Assembly (NCBI GenBank): GCA_024036415.1
Contig: JAMWET010001356.1
Coordinates: 399,501 to 463,500 of the forward strand
Length of the DNA: 64,000 nt
Direction of reading: 5' to 3'
DNA from: Prochilodus magdalenae
Lineage: Eukaryota; Chordata; Actinopteri; Characiformes; Prochilodontidae
Below the pieces are notes generated by a model that was not told where the DNA came from, did no database searches, and saw nothing but the letters and a program-made list of their open reading frames with translations. Positions within the stretch are counted from its first letter, which is position 1. Every line of letters begins with the position of its first letter. A program made the translations under genes and the position numbers. Below, one piece after another: positions 50,150 to 61,735 of the stretch.

Positions 50150-51425
50150 CAGTTACCTACTATTCTGTTTAACTGCTGAAGCAGAGCGCAGCAAAAAGGG
50201 CTGCTGTACTGGGATCTTGTTATCTATTCCGACTGTTGGATAAGACATTACTATATTGGTGCTGTACTGGGATCAGATGTGTTTTATTCTTTTATGTAGC
50301 CAAGACTCCATCCAACTGTCAAATAAATTTCAAGCAATTAATAAAATAAAATAATTGGGCATATTAGTCTAAGATTATAATCCTCATCATAGATCATAAC
50401 ACTACATAATACGTCATGTTCATAAAAACACTTTCAAAGTGAGTTCACATGTGGTCAAAGCACCTAAAAGGATCTCCAAGGATCACAGTCAAGAGAAATG
50501 CAAACATGTCATAGGATGAGAACATCTCCCAAACTACAGTCAGGTACTACATAACCACAGGTTGCTTGGGAAGGTTGCCAGAAGAAAGCCTCTGATGTCA
50601 TGGACCAACACACTCAAGCTCCCATAGTTTGCCAGACGTTGCTGGAAGTATCAGTGGGACATTGTTCTATGGTAAGATGAGGCCAAAATTGAGCATCTTG
50701 GCAACAAACACCAGATGTTGGCTTGGAATAGACGTATGCATAGTCATGCAAAACAGTACTGGGGTGGGTCTATGATGACGTGGAGATGTTGTTTTTCCAA
50801 TGGACAGATTGTTAAATCGTAATTCAAGTGAAGGTTGGAATTGTGTTAATTTTTTTAATGAATATCAACTGGATTAGCAATAAGGAGCGTCTTTTACAGG
50901 CTGCTGTGCTGAGGTCGAGGATGACACTGTTTGTAGAGAGCAATATACATACTCCTGCTGTACTGAGATCAGACATCTGTTCTGTTTTACAGTAGAAGCA
51001 GGACTGGACTGCTGCACTGAGACCAGTTTCTTCCTTGAAATATGGCTAGGCATAAATGGCTACTGTACTGGCATCAGTTTTCTATTATTCTGTTCATAAT
51101 GAAAGCAAAGCTGAGCACAAAGGGCTACTGTACTACAATCGAGTGCTCTATTATTCTGTTTGACAGTAGGGTTAGACCTAGGCAGAAAGATCTACTATAC
51201 TGGGATCAGTTTTCCATTATTCTGTTTTGCTGAAGCATCAGCACTATACAGAAAGGTCTACTGTACTGGGCTCAGTTTTCTATTATTTTGTTTACTGTAG
51301 CAGTGGAACTAGGCAGAAGAACCTACTGCACTGGGATCAGAGTTCTATTATTCTGTTTTGCTGTAGCAGCAGTGCTAGGCAGAAATGTCAACTGTGTCGG
51401 GATCCGTCTTATATTTATGCAGTTG
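50150..51425. repeat. Minisatellite, ~65 bp unit, diverged and interrupted
   Basis: The unit is close to CTACTGTACTGGGATCAG, TTTTCTATTATTCTGTTTTG, CTGTAGCAGCA and CTAGGCAGAAAGGT. In 51040-51425 the CTGTACTGGG landmark recurs every 65-66 bp. Older copies are seen at 50899-51020 and at 50155-50275, with a transposase relic between them. Confidence 0.85.
50450..50835 (+). pseudogene. Tc1-type transposase relic inside the minisatellite
   Basis: The nucleotide text (GAAGGTTGCCAGAAGAAAGC, ATGGACCAACACACTCAAGC, TTGTTCTATGGTAAGATGAG, GCCAAAATTGAGC, GGCAACAAACACCAGATG) follows a common fish Tc1 transposase gene. A broken frame gives DEAKIEHLGNKHQ and GGSMMTWRCC, equivalent to the DETKIELFG region and the GGSIMLWGCF motif. 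No terminal repeats are evident. Confidence 0.65.
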
Positions 51426-53234
51426 ACTAACAGTCACCGTATCTGATGGCGCAGTATGACCTCGAGTGTGTTATTGCAATTATACTACAGTTTCATTACT
51501 GACACTTATAATTAAGTTTTGGGAAATTGCACCAAATTTAATTAACAAGAAAGAATCGTATTTACATCCCCCCCCTCCCACACACACACATATGAAAAAA
51601 GTCCATTAAGTGGAAGCTGTTGCCACGTTACAGGTAAATAAGGTGGAGCAATGCTCAAAGAGATTTAAAAATGTGGCTAGGAATGCCAATATCAGGACAA
51701 TACTGGCACTCATACAATGCCTCTCAGCCCATTATGTTATAAAGTCGAAACTGTGGAACTGTGGAATAATATTTGCTTCACTGTAGGGCCAGTGATGCAG
51801 TCACTGGGCCCCCACACTGGGATCATTATTATCATACTGCAGCCTACTGGAGGAGGTGCAGATACAATAGGTCTTTTGTCAGTGCACTGACCAAAGCCAT
51901 ATGGAGATTGTGAGGGAATTGGCCTAACAAACACACATTGAATGCAGATAGAAAGAGAGAAAGATGTAGGGATAGACTGAACAGGAGAGGATGAGAGTGA
52001 CTGTGAATTGAACGGGAGAGCCGTAATCTGACACGCCCGGGGGAGCACCTGCTCCCCTCCGCACCGCTCTTCATCACTGCCCTTTTTTTCCCTTTTTTTC
52101 TTTTTTTTTTTATACATATCTCTAGTGGATATTAGGATCAAGCATGTATCTCTCACTCGCACCCTCCCGCTCTTCTTTACTCACACTCTCTCTGGGGACG
52201 GATTTCTGACAGTGGATGTTATGGCATATGGCAGTTGAGGCATGCATTTGGTATTTCACTGGTGAGCCGCACAGCTGAATGCAGCAGTAAGTGATGTACA
52301 CATACACTGTATGAGTGCGTACCCTTAATAAAAGCAATATGGCAAAACCGTAATATTTCAATACACAGTTTGTTTCATAATTAAGTTGATCAGAGTGTTG
52401 CAAAAAACTAGAAGTCACATTCGGCACAACTGCTCATAACCATTTGACTGTAAACTCGCCCATTTCTCTAAACATACCTTGTTGTCTTCCACCTCTGAAT
52501 TCTCCCTTCTGAGACAGTGCATTATTCTGCCTGTGCTATCAAAGCAATAGCTGTTCACAGTTACCCTTTGTGCTTCACTTAACAGGGAATATTTTGTGTT
52601 AAATAACTTTTGTCCCCAAAAACATGTGTCACCACAGGTGTCTACTGAAAAGCCTCAGATCTTCTGAACTTCTTTGATTCAGGTGTAGTTCTGCTCCAGG
52701 ACACCAGAGGTCACTGCAGTCTCATGAAGTAAAAATGCAGACTTGCGCACTGATGAGGGAGAGGGGGAGAGCAAGCGAGACAAATGCAGACATATCCAAA
52801 ACCTACTTGTTTTTTTTTTTTTTTCTCAACCGCTAAGCCATTATTGAGTTACACAGTGAATCATCAACAGCTCTAATTGCTGTGTCTCACCTCGGAAATG
52901 TAGCTTCTGGTTTATTCACACCCACACGCAGAAGCTGAGGACTGTTCAAAGATTAGACCTAATGAAAAATTAGTCAGCAAAAAAAATTTGCCAGGAGGTA
53001 CCCTTCTGAGTTGTTAACCAAGACTGGGTTTTCGCTCCTGTGCTGAATGGTTTCATGTTTCTCCTGCGCTAACACACTCATACTACTACCTTCATTATGG
53101 GCCAGTACAAAGCAAAGACTCAGCAAAGTCCGGTTTTGCTCTAGAGCCCTGGTGAAGTCAAATTTGGGAATTCTGCGTTAAAGGTGCACCCATCACTGAC
53201 ACAGCGTTCACAAGGCGTTAACAAACAGGATGCT

Positions 53235-53375
53235 CTAGAGCAGTGTTTCTCAACCCTGGTCCTGGAAACTCCCTGCCCTGCATATTTCGGTGCTTCCCTT
53301 GCTCCCAACACACCTGATTCCACTCATCAGCTCATTAACAAGCCCTTTTAGAGTTGCAAGACTTTGACCTGCTCT
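53235..53375. repeat. Interspersed repeat, 'CCCTGGTCCTGGA' family
   Basis: TCTCAACCCTGGTCCTGGAA...CCTGCATATTTC...CCAACACACCTGATT...CAGCTCATTAACAAG matches a repeat that recurs at 57668 and, more diverged, at about 6780 and 61610. It is known as very common in ostariophysan fish. There is no coding content. Confidence 0.6.
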
Positions 53376-54352
53376 ATTTAAATACTATTCCATAGCACCC
53401 ACAATCATCAGATTTATCTTTCTGGGAAAGGGATGCGAAAAACAGCTGACCTTCTACAAGTTGCATATCATTACACTTAAATCCCCAGTTGTGCTTGATA
53501 CTGGACCTTCCGGACTGGATTGTAGTGCCCATGATATATGACATAAACGTCACCTATAATGGATTTCAAAAATACAGCCATAATTAAGCTGCTACTAAAT
53601 AAGGTTTTCAGATATTCCATGTCTGCCACTTGATAATATCGGTGGACATATGCATGATGATTTATGCTAAAGTGAACCAACTAATGCTATTTTATTACTT
53701 GCTATCTATATTATCCAGTGCAAAACTGAAAAACCTTCCGATAGCATATGTATGGGCTAAATAGTCAGCTAAGTAAGTCTGATATCTGGCTGAACCATCA
53801 CTTGAAGTCAATTTGTTTGAGCAGAAAAGATACAGAATTCTGCAGTGTAGACAAAAGGGAGTTCACAGGGCTGAGCTAAGCTTCTGTCCTACCTCTACTG
53901 CTGACCTCAGTGAGTTGTGGAGTTTGAGTGACTCTCAGTACTGTCCTTGATGCTTCCTTGGGCAAAACGAGTGACATTAACAACCAGACTCCCGCGATTC
54001 ATTTAAATCCACACCCCTGGCCCAGGCCACCGTGGCCTAACGCGATTGTCTGCTCCCTCTCTCTGCATCCTCTTATCTCCCTTGCCTTCCGTGAGCCTTT
54101 CCTCCATAGTCAGAAAGAAAGAGAGAGCGTGTGAGAGAGAGAGAGCGAGACTGCAGTGCTGGCAAGGCATACCCTCTTGGAAAGAGCTCATAGTGAATGT
54201 GGTGTTGGACAGCCAAGAAGACGCACAGCCAGATATGAAAGGCACCAGGAGCATTACAAAGAGAGGGGATTACACTCAAATGAGCAGTCTCCTTTCACAG
54301 GCCTGACTTAATGAACATACGTGAAGACGCTCAATTACTCCCTAGCAAATCA

Positions 54353-54355
<3 letters not shown>

Positions 54356-54402
<47 letters not shown>
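54356..54402. repeat. (GA)n microsatellite
   Basis: Uninterrupted GA run, with shorter GA clusters at 54118-54146 and 54478-54520. Confidence 0.94.
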
Positions 54403-54409
<7 letters not shown>

Positions 54410-54901
54410 GTCACATTCTGCTGCTGAAAAAAAGTAGGGGATCAATTCAAATCCTAATGGCTTTTATCTCTCAGAAGGAGAGAGAGAGATAGAGATAGAA
54501 AGAGGGGGGTAGAGAGAGAATTAAGTCTGCATAAGTTCAGTGTACCATCACTAAAAACGATGAGGTCTTCACAAGCATTCATTTTGTATGAGCAATTATT
54601 TTCAAAACGCTGTTGTTATGAAAACTCATAACTGCCATATTTCACTATTTAGCTATGAACCCTAACAAAAACAGAACATCTACCTTTTGACTTATCTAGT
54701 TCTGCTGCTAGAGGTGTACTGGCACCTATGTGTCCATGTAGGCCACAGTGAAACATACTGTACTTTCTGAGGTTTCCATCACTGTTTAAATGATGCATGA
54801 GGTTTCTTTTCTCTCTGTCTTTTTTATTTGAATGCCGTGAGCTATTTTCCGAGTGGGTGCGCAAACTCTTTTGGAGCTATTTGGATCTGTAATATGACTT
54901 A

Positions 54902-55640
54902 CACTCATCGCCAAAACACAGTTGCATAAATAGTTGCATCCAGAAGGGATCAACCGACAGGAACGGAACTTGGTGGGTTGGTTTGTTATTGTGAGAATGC
55001 AAATGATTCAAGTTTTGCACTTGGCTGTGCATGTGGTGTTAACAAGTCTGGGCCTTATCACTGTACCTGAATGACCCAACAACCACAATTTCGGACATTC
55101 AGTGAGCAGTGATACCCTCCATAAATGGTCCTGTTAGTGCCAGCACCATTGGCAAATGGCTGTTTGATTCAGGACTACATGCACACAGACCGTTACGTCG
55201 ACTGCACATAACACCAAGTCAACGTCACCAAAGACTGCAATGGTGTTGTGCAAGACTGTCATGCAGTGACTCAGAATGGCAGCAGATCATCTTCAGTGAC
55301 AGGTCCCGCTTTAGTCTTGGTGAAAACAACCAACAAATCTGTTGTGAAACTGTGTGAAGTACCAAGATGAACGATTTGTTATCATGCATCACATGTTCAA
55401 AAGGCATAATGTTCCTTCAACTCCACCCCTACCGCAACATCTGCAGGAACCGTGTGGAAATATTCAAGCTGCATTGGATGGATTATTCCAGGACACTATT
55501 AGAACCTCTACAACTCCATGCAGAGACAATTGACATGTTGCATTAGCAAATATGGCAGCCTCATGCCATACTGAGAGACACTACCGCTGTATGTGTAGCT
55601 CACAAATGTTGTCCATATCAGTCTTTAATTATCCTAATTT
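54902..55640 (+). mobile_element. Tc1-like relic, copy 1 of the tandem duplication
   Basis: The element opens with CACTCATC after TA, then GTTGCATCCAGAAGGGA, the family's left terminus. The family's 3' text (TGTGTAGCTCACAAATGTTG) is present to about 55640, but the right terminus is missing. The 55109-55357 open stretch reads ASTIGKWLFDSGLHAHRPLR, then HQRLQWCCARLSCSDSEWQQ and IIFSDRSRFSLGENNQQ. That is the second helix-turn-helix followed by the first catalytic aspartate motif (FSDRSRF) of a Tc1 transposase. The frame ends soon after; the rest is decayed. Confidence 0.8.
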
Positions 55641-56730
55641 ATTGTTCATGTGTTTATTTGTTCAGAAACACAAACAAATAATCTACTAATCTATGGCTTT
55701 GTAAGATCACATTCTTCACATAGGAAATTAAGGAAGCAACAGTACTGAGAAATCACATAACCACATAATCGCAAGAGTTGAATGAGCAGCAAAGGCACGG
55801 TTTTTTGTCTGCCTCAGAGAAAAAACACAGTTGCATAAATAGTTGCATCCAGAAGGGATCAACCGACAGGAACGGAACTTGGTGGGTTGGTTTGTTATTG
55901 TGAGAATGCAAATGATTCAAGTTTTGCACTTGGCTGTGCATGTGGTGTTAACAAGTCTGGGCCTTATCACTGTACCTGAATGACCCAACAACCACAATTT
56001 CGGACATTCAGTGAGCAGTGATACCCTCCATAAATGGTCCTGTTAGTGCCAGCACCATTGGCAAATGGCTGTTTGATTCAGGACTACATGCACACAGACC
56101 GTTACGTCGACTGCACATAACACCAAGTCAACGTCACCAAAGACTGCAATGGTGTTGTGCAAGACTGTCATGCAGTGACTCAGAATGGCAGCAGATCATC
56201 TTCAGTGACAGGTCCCGCTTTAGTCTTGGTGAAAACAACCAACAAATCTGTTGTGAAACTGTGTGAAGTACCAAGATGAACGATTTGTTATCATGCATCA
56301 CATGTTCAAAAGGCATAATGTTCCTTCAACTCCACCCCTACCGCAACATCTGCAGGAACCGTGTGGAAATATTCAAGCTGCATTGGATGGATTATTCCAG
56401 GACACTATTAGAACCTCTACAACTCCATGCAGAGACAATTGACATGTTGCATTAGCAAATATGGCAGCCTCATGCCATACTGAGAGACACTACCGCTGTA
56501 TGTGTAGCTCACAAATGTTGTCCATATCAGTCTTTAATTATCCTAATTTATTGTTCATGTGTTTATTTGTTCAGAAACACAAACAAATAATCTACTAATC
56601 TATGGCTTTGTAAGATCACATTCTTCACATAGGAAATTAAGGAAGCAACAGTACTGAGAAATCACATAACCACATAATCGCAAGAGTTGAATGAGCAGCA
56701 AAGGCACGGTTTTTTGTCTGCCTCAGAGAG
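54913..56730. repeat. Perfect tandem duplication, period 909 bp
   Basis: 54913-55820 and 55822-56729 are identical in every line I compared, which covers the whole unit. One extra A (55821) lies at the junction. The unit contains a Tc1-like relic lacking its first 11 bp plus about 180 bp of unrelated 3' flank ending CTGCCTCAGAGA. Confidence 0.95.
55822..56549 (+). mobile_element. Tc1-like relic, copy 2 of the tandem duplication
   Basis: Identical to copy 1, including the 56018-56266 open stretch with the FSDRSRF motif. It lacks the outer CACTCATCGCC bases because the duplication started just inside them, so it is not an independent insertion. Confidence 0.8.
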
Positions 56731-57667
56731 TTAATACCATCCACAAGCTTTTGCAAGGAAGCTCAATGTAAAGTAACACAGTCCGCTGGAGAAAATCAAC
56801 AACTATTGTTTGTTCTTTTGTCCCATATCAATGGAATGAATAGAGCGTCAGTTCCACAGTCAAGAAAGAATAGATTTACAGCAGTACTGCATTTTCATAA
56901 CACCTGAAACATAGCTAAATACACACATCTCGCACACTGAAACTAGTGCCAATTACACAGTTATGACACAAATAATGACCAAAACAAAGACTGTCCTTTT
57001 GTGTTTATTCTAGAATTCAGTTTTCAGTCCATATGCAGATGGGCACATCTGTGTGCAACTGTGCATGTGAATGTTGTTCTGTAAAGTTGAATCTTGCTGG
57101 GTTTTTTTCGTTAATCAGGTCTCGGTGGCATATTAATTGTGTTTTTGTCTTCTAATTTCTCAGCGAGCTCTCAGCCGTGACCGTACATGGAGTTTTCAAT
57201 TATCAAGGCCCATTCAGGATGCCACTTTTGCTGCTATTCATGTGCGGCTGGGCGACAGGAGTGTTTCCCTTTACTGCTTTCCTGTTTGCTGAAATGCTGT
57301 TAGTGTTTGTGCTTTTACAATGCCACAACTGGGCTTTTGTGTTTTCATGGTGTGTATGTGTGTGTTTGTCTTGCTATCTATATGAGGACCTCACTATAAG
57401 ACAACATGAGAGCTTTGCAGAAGAGAAGACATTCTGCTGGCCTTCACCACCAAAAAAATGCCTTCTGGGTACTGAGGTTAAGGTTTTAGGTTTCAGTGTA
57501 GTATCACTTGGCTACAATAATACAAGGTAACTAGTAAGACATTTGTGTGTGTTTGAAATAATTAGGCATGAATTAAATATCTGGTGACTCAGCTGCCCGT
57601 TTTGCTAATTTCAGTTCTCTCAAAGATTTATCAGCAAACTAATGATACATGATGTAGGATAATATAG

Positions 57668-57765
57668 TGCAATGGTTCGCAAGCCTAGTCCTGGAGAACC
57701 CCCTTATTCTGCATATTTCAGTGTTTTATCGGCTTGTTAATAAGCTGATTAGTTGTGTTGGGACC
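57668..57765. repeat. Interspersed repeat, 'CCTAGTCCTGGAGAACCCCC' family
   Basis: Same family as 53235-53375: TCCTGGA, then TTCTGCATATTTCAGTG, CTTGTTAATAAGCTGATTAG and TTGTGTTGGGA. Confidence 0.55.
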
Positions 57766-57784
57766 AGAGACAACATTAAAATCT

Positions 57785-57855
57785 GCAGTCCCAATGGCAT
57801 AGCAGAAAATAGCACTGCACCACAACCAGAAGATCTGAGGTCTAATTCCCTGTTC
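57785..57855 (+). repeat. tRNA-derived SINE-like sequence
   Basis: ATGGCATAGCAGAAA fits a pol III A box and GAGGTCTAATTCCC, about 45 bp on, fits a B box. The rest cannot fold as an intact tRNA, so this is a SINE head or tRNA pseudogene rather than a tRNA gene. Confidence 0.45.
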
Positions 57856-58079
57856 AGGCAGAAACGCCAAAAAACGTCAGTTAATGGAAAATACATCTCT
57901 TACTTTTAATGTGTCTTTGAAGGCATGCACTGAATTTTTAGACCCTGAAAAATGTGTGGCTAAAAGCGGTCAAAAGTGGTACTTCCACTTTTAGGCCAAA
58001 AGAGAAAAATGGCCATAAATATTGGATGTACAATTCTGAGTGGCTCCAGATATTTTCATTCTGGCTGAATGGGGTTCAT

Positions 58080-58145
58080 GGCTACCATGTAGTGGTAAAG
58101 ATTCACCTTTAAACCTAAGGTTCTAACCCTACAAACTACTGCTCA
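58080..58145 (+). repeat. Second tRNA-like SINE fragment
   Basis: CATGTAGTGGTAAAGATTC (A-box-like) is followed by AAGGTTCTAACCC (good B-box match) about 35 bp downstream. It is about 300 bp from the previous tRNA-like sequence, same strand. Confidence 0.4.
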
Positions 58146-59017
58146 CACGCCTGCCAATTCTCTTACGTGAGCTAACAGATGCATCAAGATGGGATGGCGA
58201 AAGGGGAAGGGCCATGCTATAGCATCCAGCTCTGGATGGTGCTTCCCTGTAGGTGGTCAAAAGAACAGCAATTTAACCAACTCTATGAATGGACCAGTGA
58301 GTGTATGTGTATACTCTAAGATCAATTCCACTCCACGTCCAGAGCTTCAGGAAAAGCACTGCAGGTGAAAATGCAGGAGACTGGGGCCGCTGTTGAAATA
58401 AAATTCTTCTGCTAGCACCAGGCTGACATTTTAAAAGATCAACAGGCTCCTGTCCTTCGCTCCTGTTTCAACAAAGAAAGGTACTCACGCCCGCCCCGTG
58501 GAGCACCTTCATGAGTGTAGTTTTACCAGCCATTCACCTAAAGAACAGAATTTACAAAGACCCAAGGCTGTACCTCGATGGAGTGGCCTCAAGGCAAAGG
58601 GCTGGGAAATTCAAATCAGAACATGAAGAACATGTCTGTAGTTCAAAACAGTAGGTTTGTCAGAATGCTTCAAATTCACCCTGAAGGGTCTGACCGGTTT
58701 ATAGGGAGCTCTTCTAGGATACAATGCGCATCAATGCGCAATGTGCTTAACGATAGCCACTGGGTATATTTTGGCACCTTATAGGGGTAGAGCAATATAT
58801 ACTATTGCACCCTGGGAGTTCTGTGCATTAAGCAAACACTGCTACATTATTTTCCATAATCTCTGTGCACAAAGCCATCTTCCATCCCTCCACCTCTCTG
58901 AACACTGTATAGAATAACGTAGCTCTCCTCCCCCCTGGTCCTGACACTGCAGATGATCAGCGAAGAAAATGAACTAAAATAATGAGGTTTCTATAATCCT
59001 CACATCTCTCTCCTATC

Positions 59018-59019
<2 letters not shown>

Positions 59020-59050
<31 letters not shown>

Positions 59051-59254
59051 CCTCTGTCTGTCTCCCCTTCCCAGGTTAATAGGAACTGCTGCCCTGGATG
59101 CTGGGAAGTCATAGCAACCTGCAGAGGGGAGAGCAAGCACTGGTCGTTCCAGCTGCTGCTCCCACTGAGAAAGCTGTTAGAAAAGCCTACTGGAAAGAAG
59201 AAGGAGCAGAGAGAGAGAGGGAGAGGGAGAAAGAGAGAGAGAGAGAGAGAGTGA

Positions 59255-59306
<52 letters not shown>
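59020..59306. repeat. (CT)n then (GA)n arrays
   Basis: CT repeats at 59020-59051 and GA repeats at 59203-59306 are separated by 150 bp of ordinary sequence. The two arrays are complementary and could pair in a hairpin. Confidence 0.93.
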
Positions 59307-59310
<4 letters not shown>

Positions 59311-59894
59311 GAAATAGCATATGAAAAGCAGCACTCATTCTAAATGTCCCCAAAGGCAATGTGACCTCAAGACCTGTCAGAAAGTTGATGATGCTCTGAT
59401 GATATTAAAACTACATTGATTTTGACTAGACACAGTGTGCTCAAGTTTACAGATATTTGATCGCACCAGGCCCTGTGGATCCATAATCTCTAACCACTCC
59501 ATCAACAAAAAGTAGCCAGTAGAGCTTGAAATATTTGCATGTCGTTTTTACATCATTCCTCTAATATATAATGTGTACAGCCAACATCATACAACATGGT
59601 TATCTGGAGATCTATCTCTGAACAGTGTTACACAGATTAGATCTTGAGGTATACAGATTAGGTTCAGATAAACATCTCTAGTGCTTTTAACACTGGCCAG
59701 AGATGGGCTTCCCACTGTTATTACTTTTTTTTTTGGGCACACATCACACATGTTGTGGCAGCACCACTGCATGGATAGCATGGACATAATTCATGACTGC
59801 ATACAAAGTTTATCAAAAGCTAAATAAATGTTTTGTTTGTTGTTTGAGGTGTATATGAAATTGACTGGTTCATAAACTTCATTTTGGCTAATAT

Positions 59895-60135
59895 TTAGCC
59901 AAGATGGGTTGTGATTGTGGTGGGTGTCCGGTCAGGTTTGGACAGATTTTTGCCAGATTACACTGAGCTAGATTATAGTCAGTTTTGGGCATCTCTTTAT
60001 GCTGGACTGCACTGGGGTATAGACATCATTTTTGCCAAACCACAGCCCAATTTGGACTGTTATTGCCAGACTATAGCACAGATAGAATTTTGCCTGGCTC
60101 AAGTTGGCTTGGATTGGAAAGTTTGTGGCTAAATT
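59895..60135. repeat. Degenerate tandem repeat
   Basis: Motifs such as TTTTGCCAGATTACA, TTATTGCCAGACTATAGCAC, TTTGGACTG and TTTTGGGC recur at roughly 40 bp intervals, suggesting a heavily decayed minisatellite. It has no long ORF with a recognisable product. Confidence 0.4.
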
Positions 60136-61604
60136 TAGGCTCAGACTACAATATAAGGCCTGACAAAATATGGGGCTTTTAGGGGCTTACTGCCAGGCAC
60201 TGCTAGTCCATTGGAATCAACATTCTGAACTGAAATCCCTCTGTTGTTCCCCTCCAATTTCTCCCTTTCTCTCATTTTCACACTCCTTTCCTGTCCCCTC
60301 TGACTCTTACAGCTACAGGATCAGAGGAGCACACATGCCTAGGACAGGCCAGAGCGTCCAACAGCCAGAACAAACATGCAAAGAAAGGGCACTGCTTCAC
60401 GCCTGAAAACTCCTGCAGACACACAAAAAAAAAGAAAACATCCCCTCTTTCCAGACTTGGCAGGAAAAAAGTGGGCCAACGGAGCCAGACGGACGGTCTG
60501 GTGTGTCTCCAACTGCCTCCTTCTCTTTCTCTTCCATGCTCCCTTCCCTTACATGCAACCTTCTCACTTTTTCACATCCTGAATTTTTTGTTTTCAGCCC
60601 ATTGTTTCTTTGCCTTTCCATTACCTCATGCTCACTTTTCCTCTCTCCCCAGGCATCCCAGGAGGCCTCTGTGTGTAAACATGTGATGCTGCATTGTGGG
60701 TGCAGTGAGCATGTGTTGAGCAGTCAGGGCAGGTGCTATAGTATCGGCCCTGAGGGTTTTCTCCTGAGATAAAGGTTAGCACTGCTACTCTACCAGGAGA
60801 GATACACAGTGTAGTCTAAACACATAGGAAGGGATGTACCAACATAAAATTGCTGGGCAGATAATGATAACTGAAAACTGATAGATAATTAGCTAATTCC
60901 AACAACATAGCATTAGCATTTCTGCCTGTATCCTTCTGCATGCGGCTCTGTAGTGTTATCCTCCAAGCAAATGTTTGTAGCTAGTAAACACAGACAAGTT
61001 CTTACTGATGAACAAGTGGCATGTTACTTGTTGATATACTGTCCACTCCTAGGTAAAAAAATGAAATGATATTTCAGAGAAATAATGAACTTAAAGTAGT
61101 ATATCCAATAAATAGTATATCCAGTATTATCCAGTACATTCAGTTTTTTATACCAAAATTAGGAATTATGAGTTAAGGACTAATTGTAATCACATTGCAT
61201 AAAGATTTGTCATAAGAACTGTTGACGAGCAAAGGTAATAAGCATTATGAATTGAAAACTCTCAAACTTTACTTCAATAAATTAAAACTAAAACTAGTTA
61301 CCAACCACCACTGCACACCTTACATATTTAAAGAACCACACAAGGAAAACTCAAACATTGTAAACAACTGTTGATGAGAATACCTCGGCCAATAAGCTCA
61401 GTTAAATATCAACAGCAGGGAAATAGCAGAGAGGAACAATTAACTTGGTCACTCCACCATGTGGTGCGCACAAAGTAGCACAAAATTATGATTTGTTTAA
61501 AAAAGAACGCAAAAAAATGCAAAGCCTCGCTGAAAACTGTGAGTTAACTGCTATTTGGGGCATGCCATGAATACAGTAATAAATCACCCTCTGCACTGTA
61601 TAAA

Positions 61605-61735
61605 TTAGGGATACCCATTGCTGCTACTGGAGATCTATCAGCCTGTAGAGTTTAGTCTCAGCTCCAATCTAGCACACCGTCTCCAGCTAATTAGGGTCCT
61701 CTAGAGTGTTTGATCATTGCGACAGGTGTATAAGA
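61605..61735. repeat. Diverged copy of the 'CTGGAGATCTA' interspersed repeat
   Basis: CTACTGGAGATCTATCAGCC, TGTAGAGTTTAG, CTCCAATCTAGCACACC and CAGCTAATTAGGGTC follow the order of the family at 53235 and 57668, but are more diverged. Confidence 0.45.

Noticed and set aside
57177..57530. 117-residue hydrophobic open frame on the plus strand
   Set aside because: It has no recognisable family, passes through a GT run, and shows no splice or promoter context; consistent with chance in intronic DNA.
57785..57855. A functional tRNA gene
   Set aside because: A- and B-box-like motifs are present but the acceptor and anticodon stems do not pair, so it is a SINE head or pseudogene at best.
60170..60772. 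Several overlapping open frames on both strands
   Set aside because: They fall in pyrimidine-rich DNA with leucine/serine/proline-biased translations and no known domain or splice signals that fit the gene.
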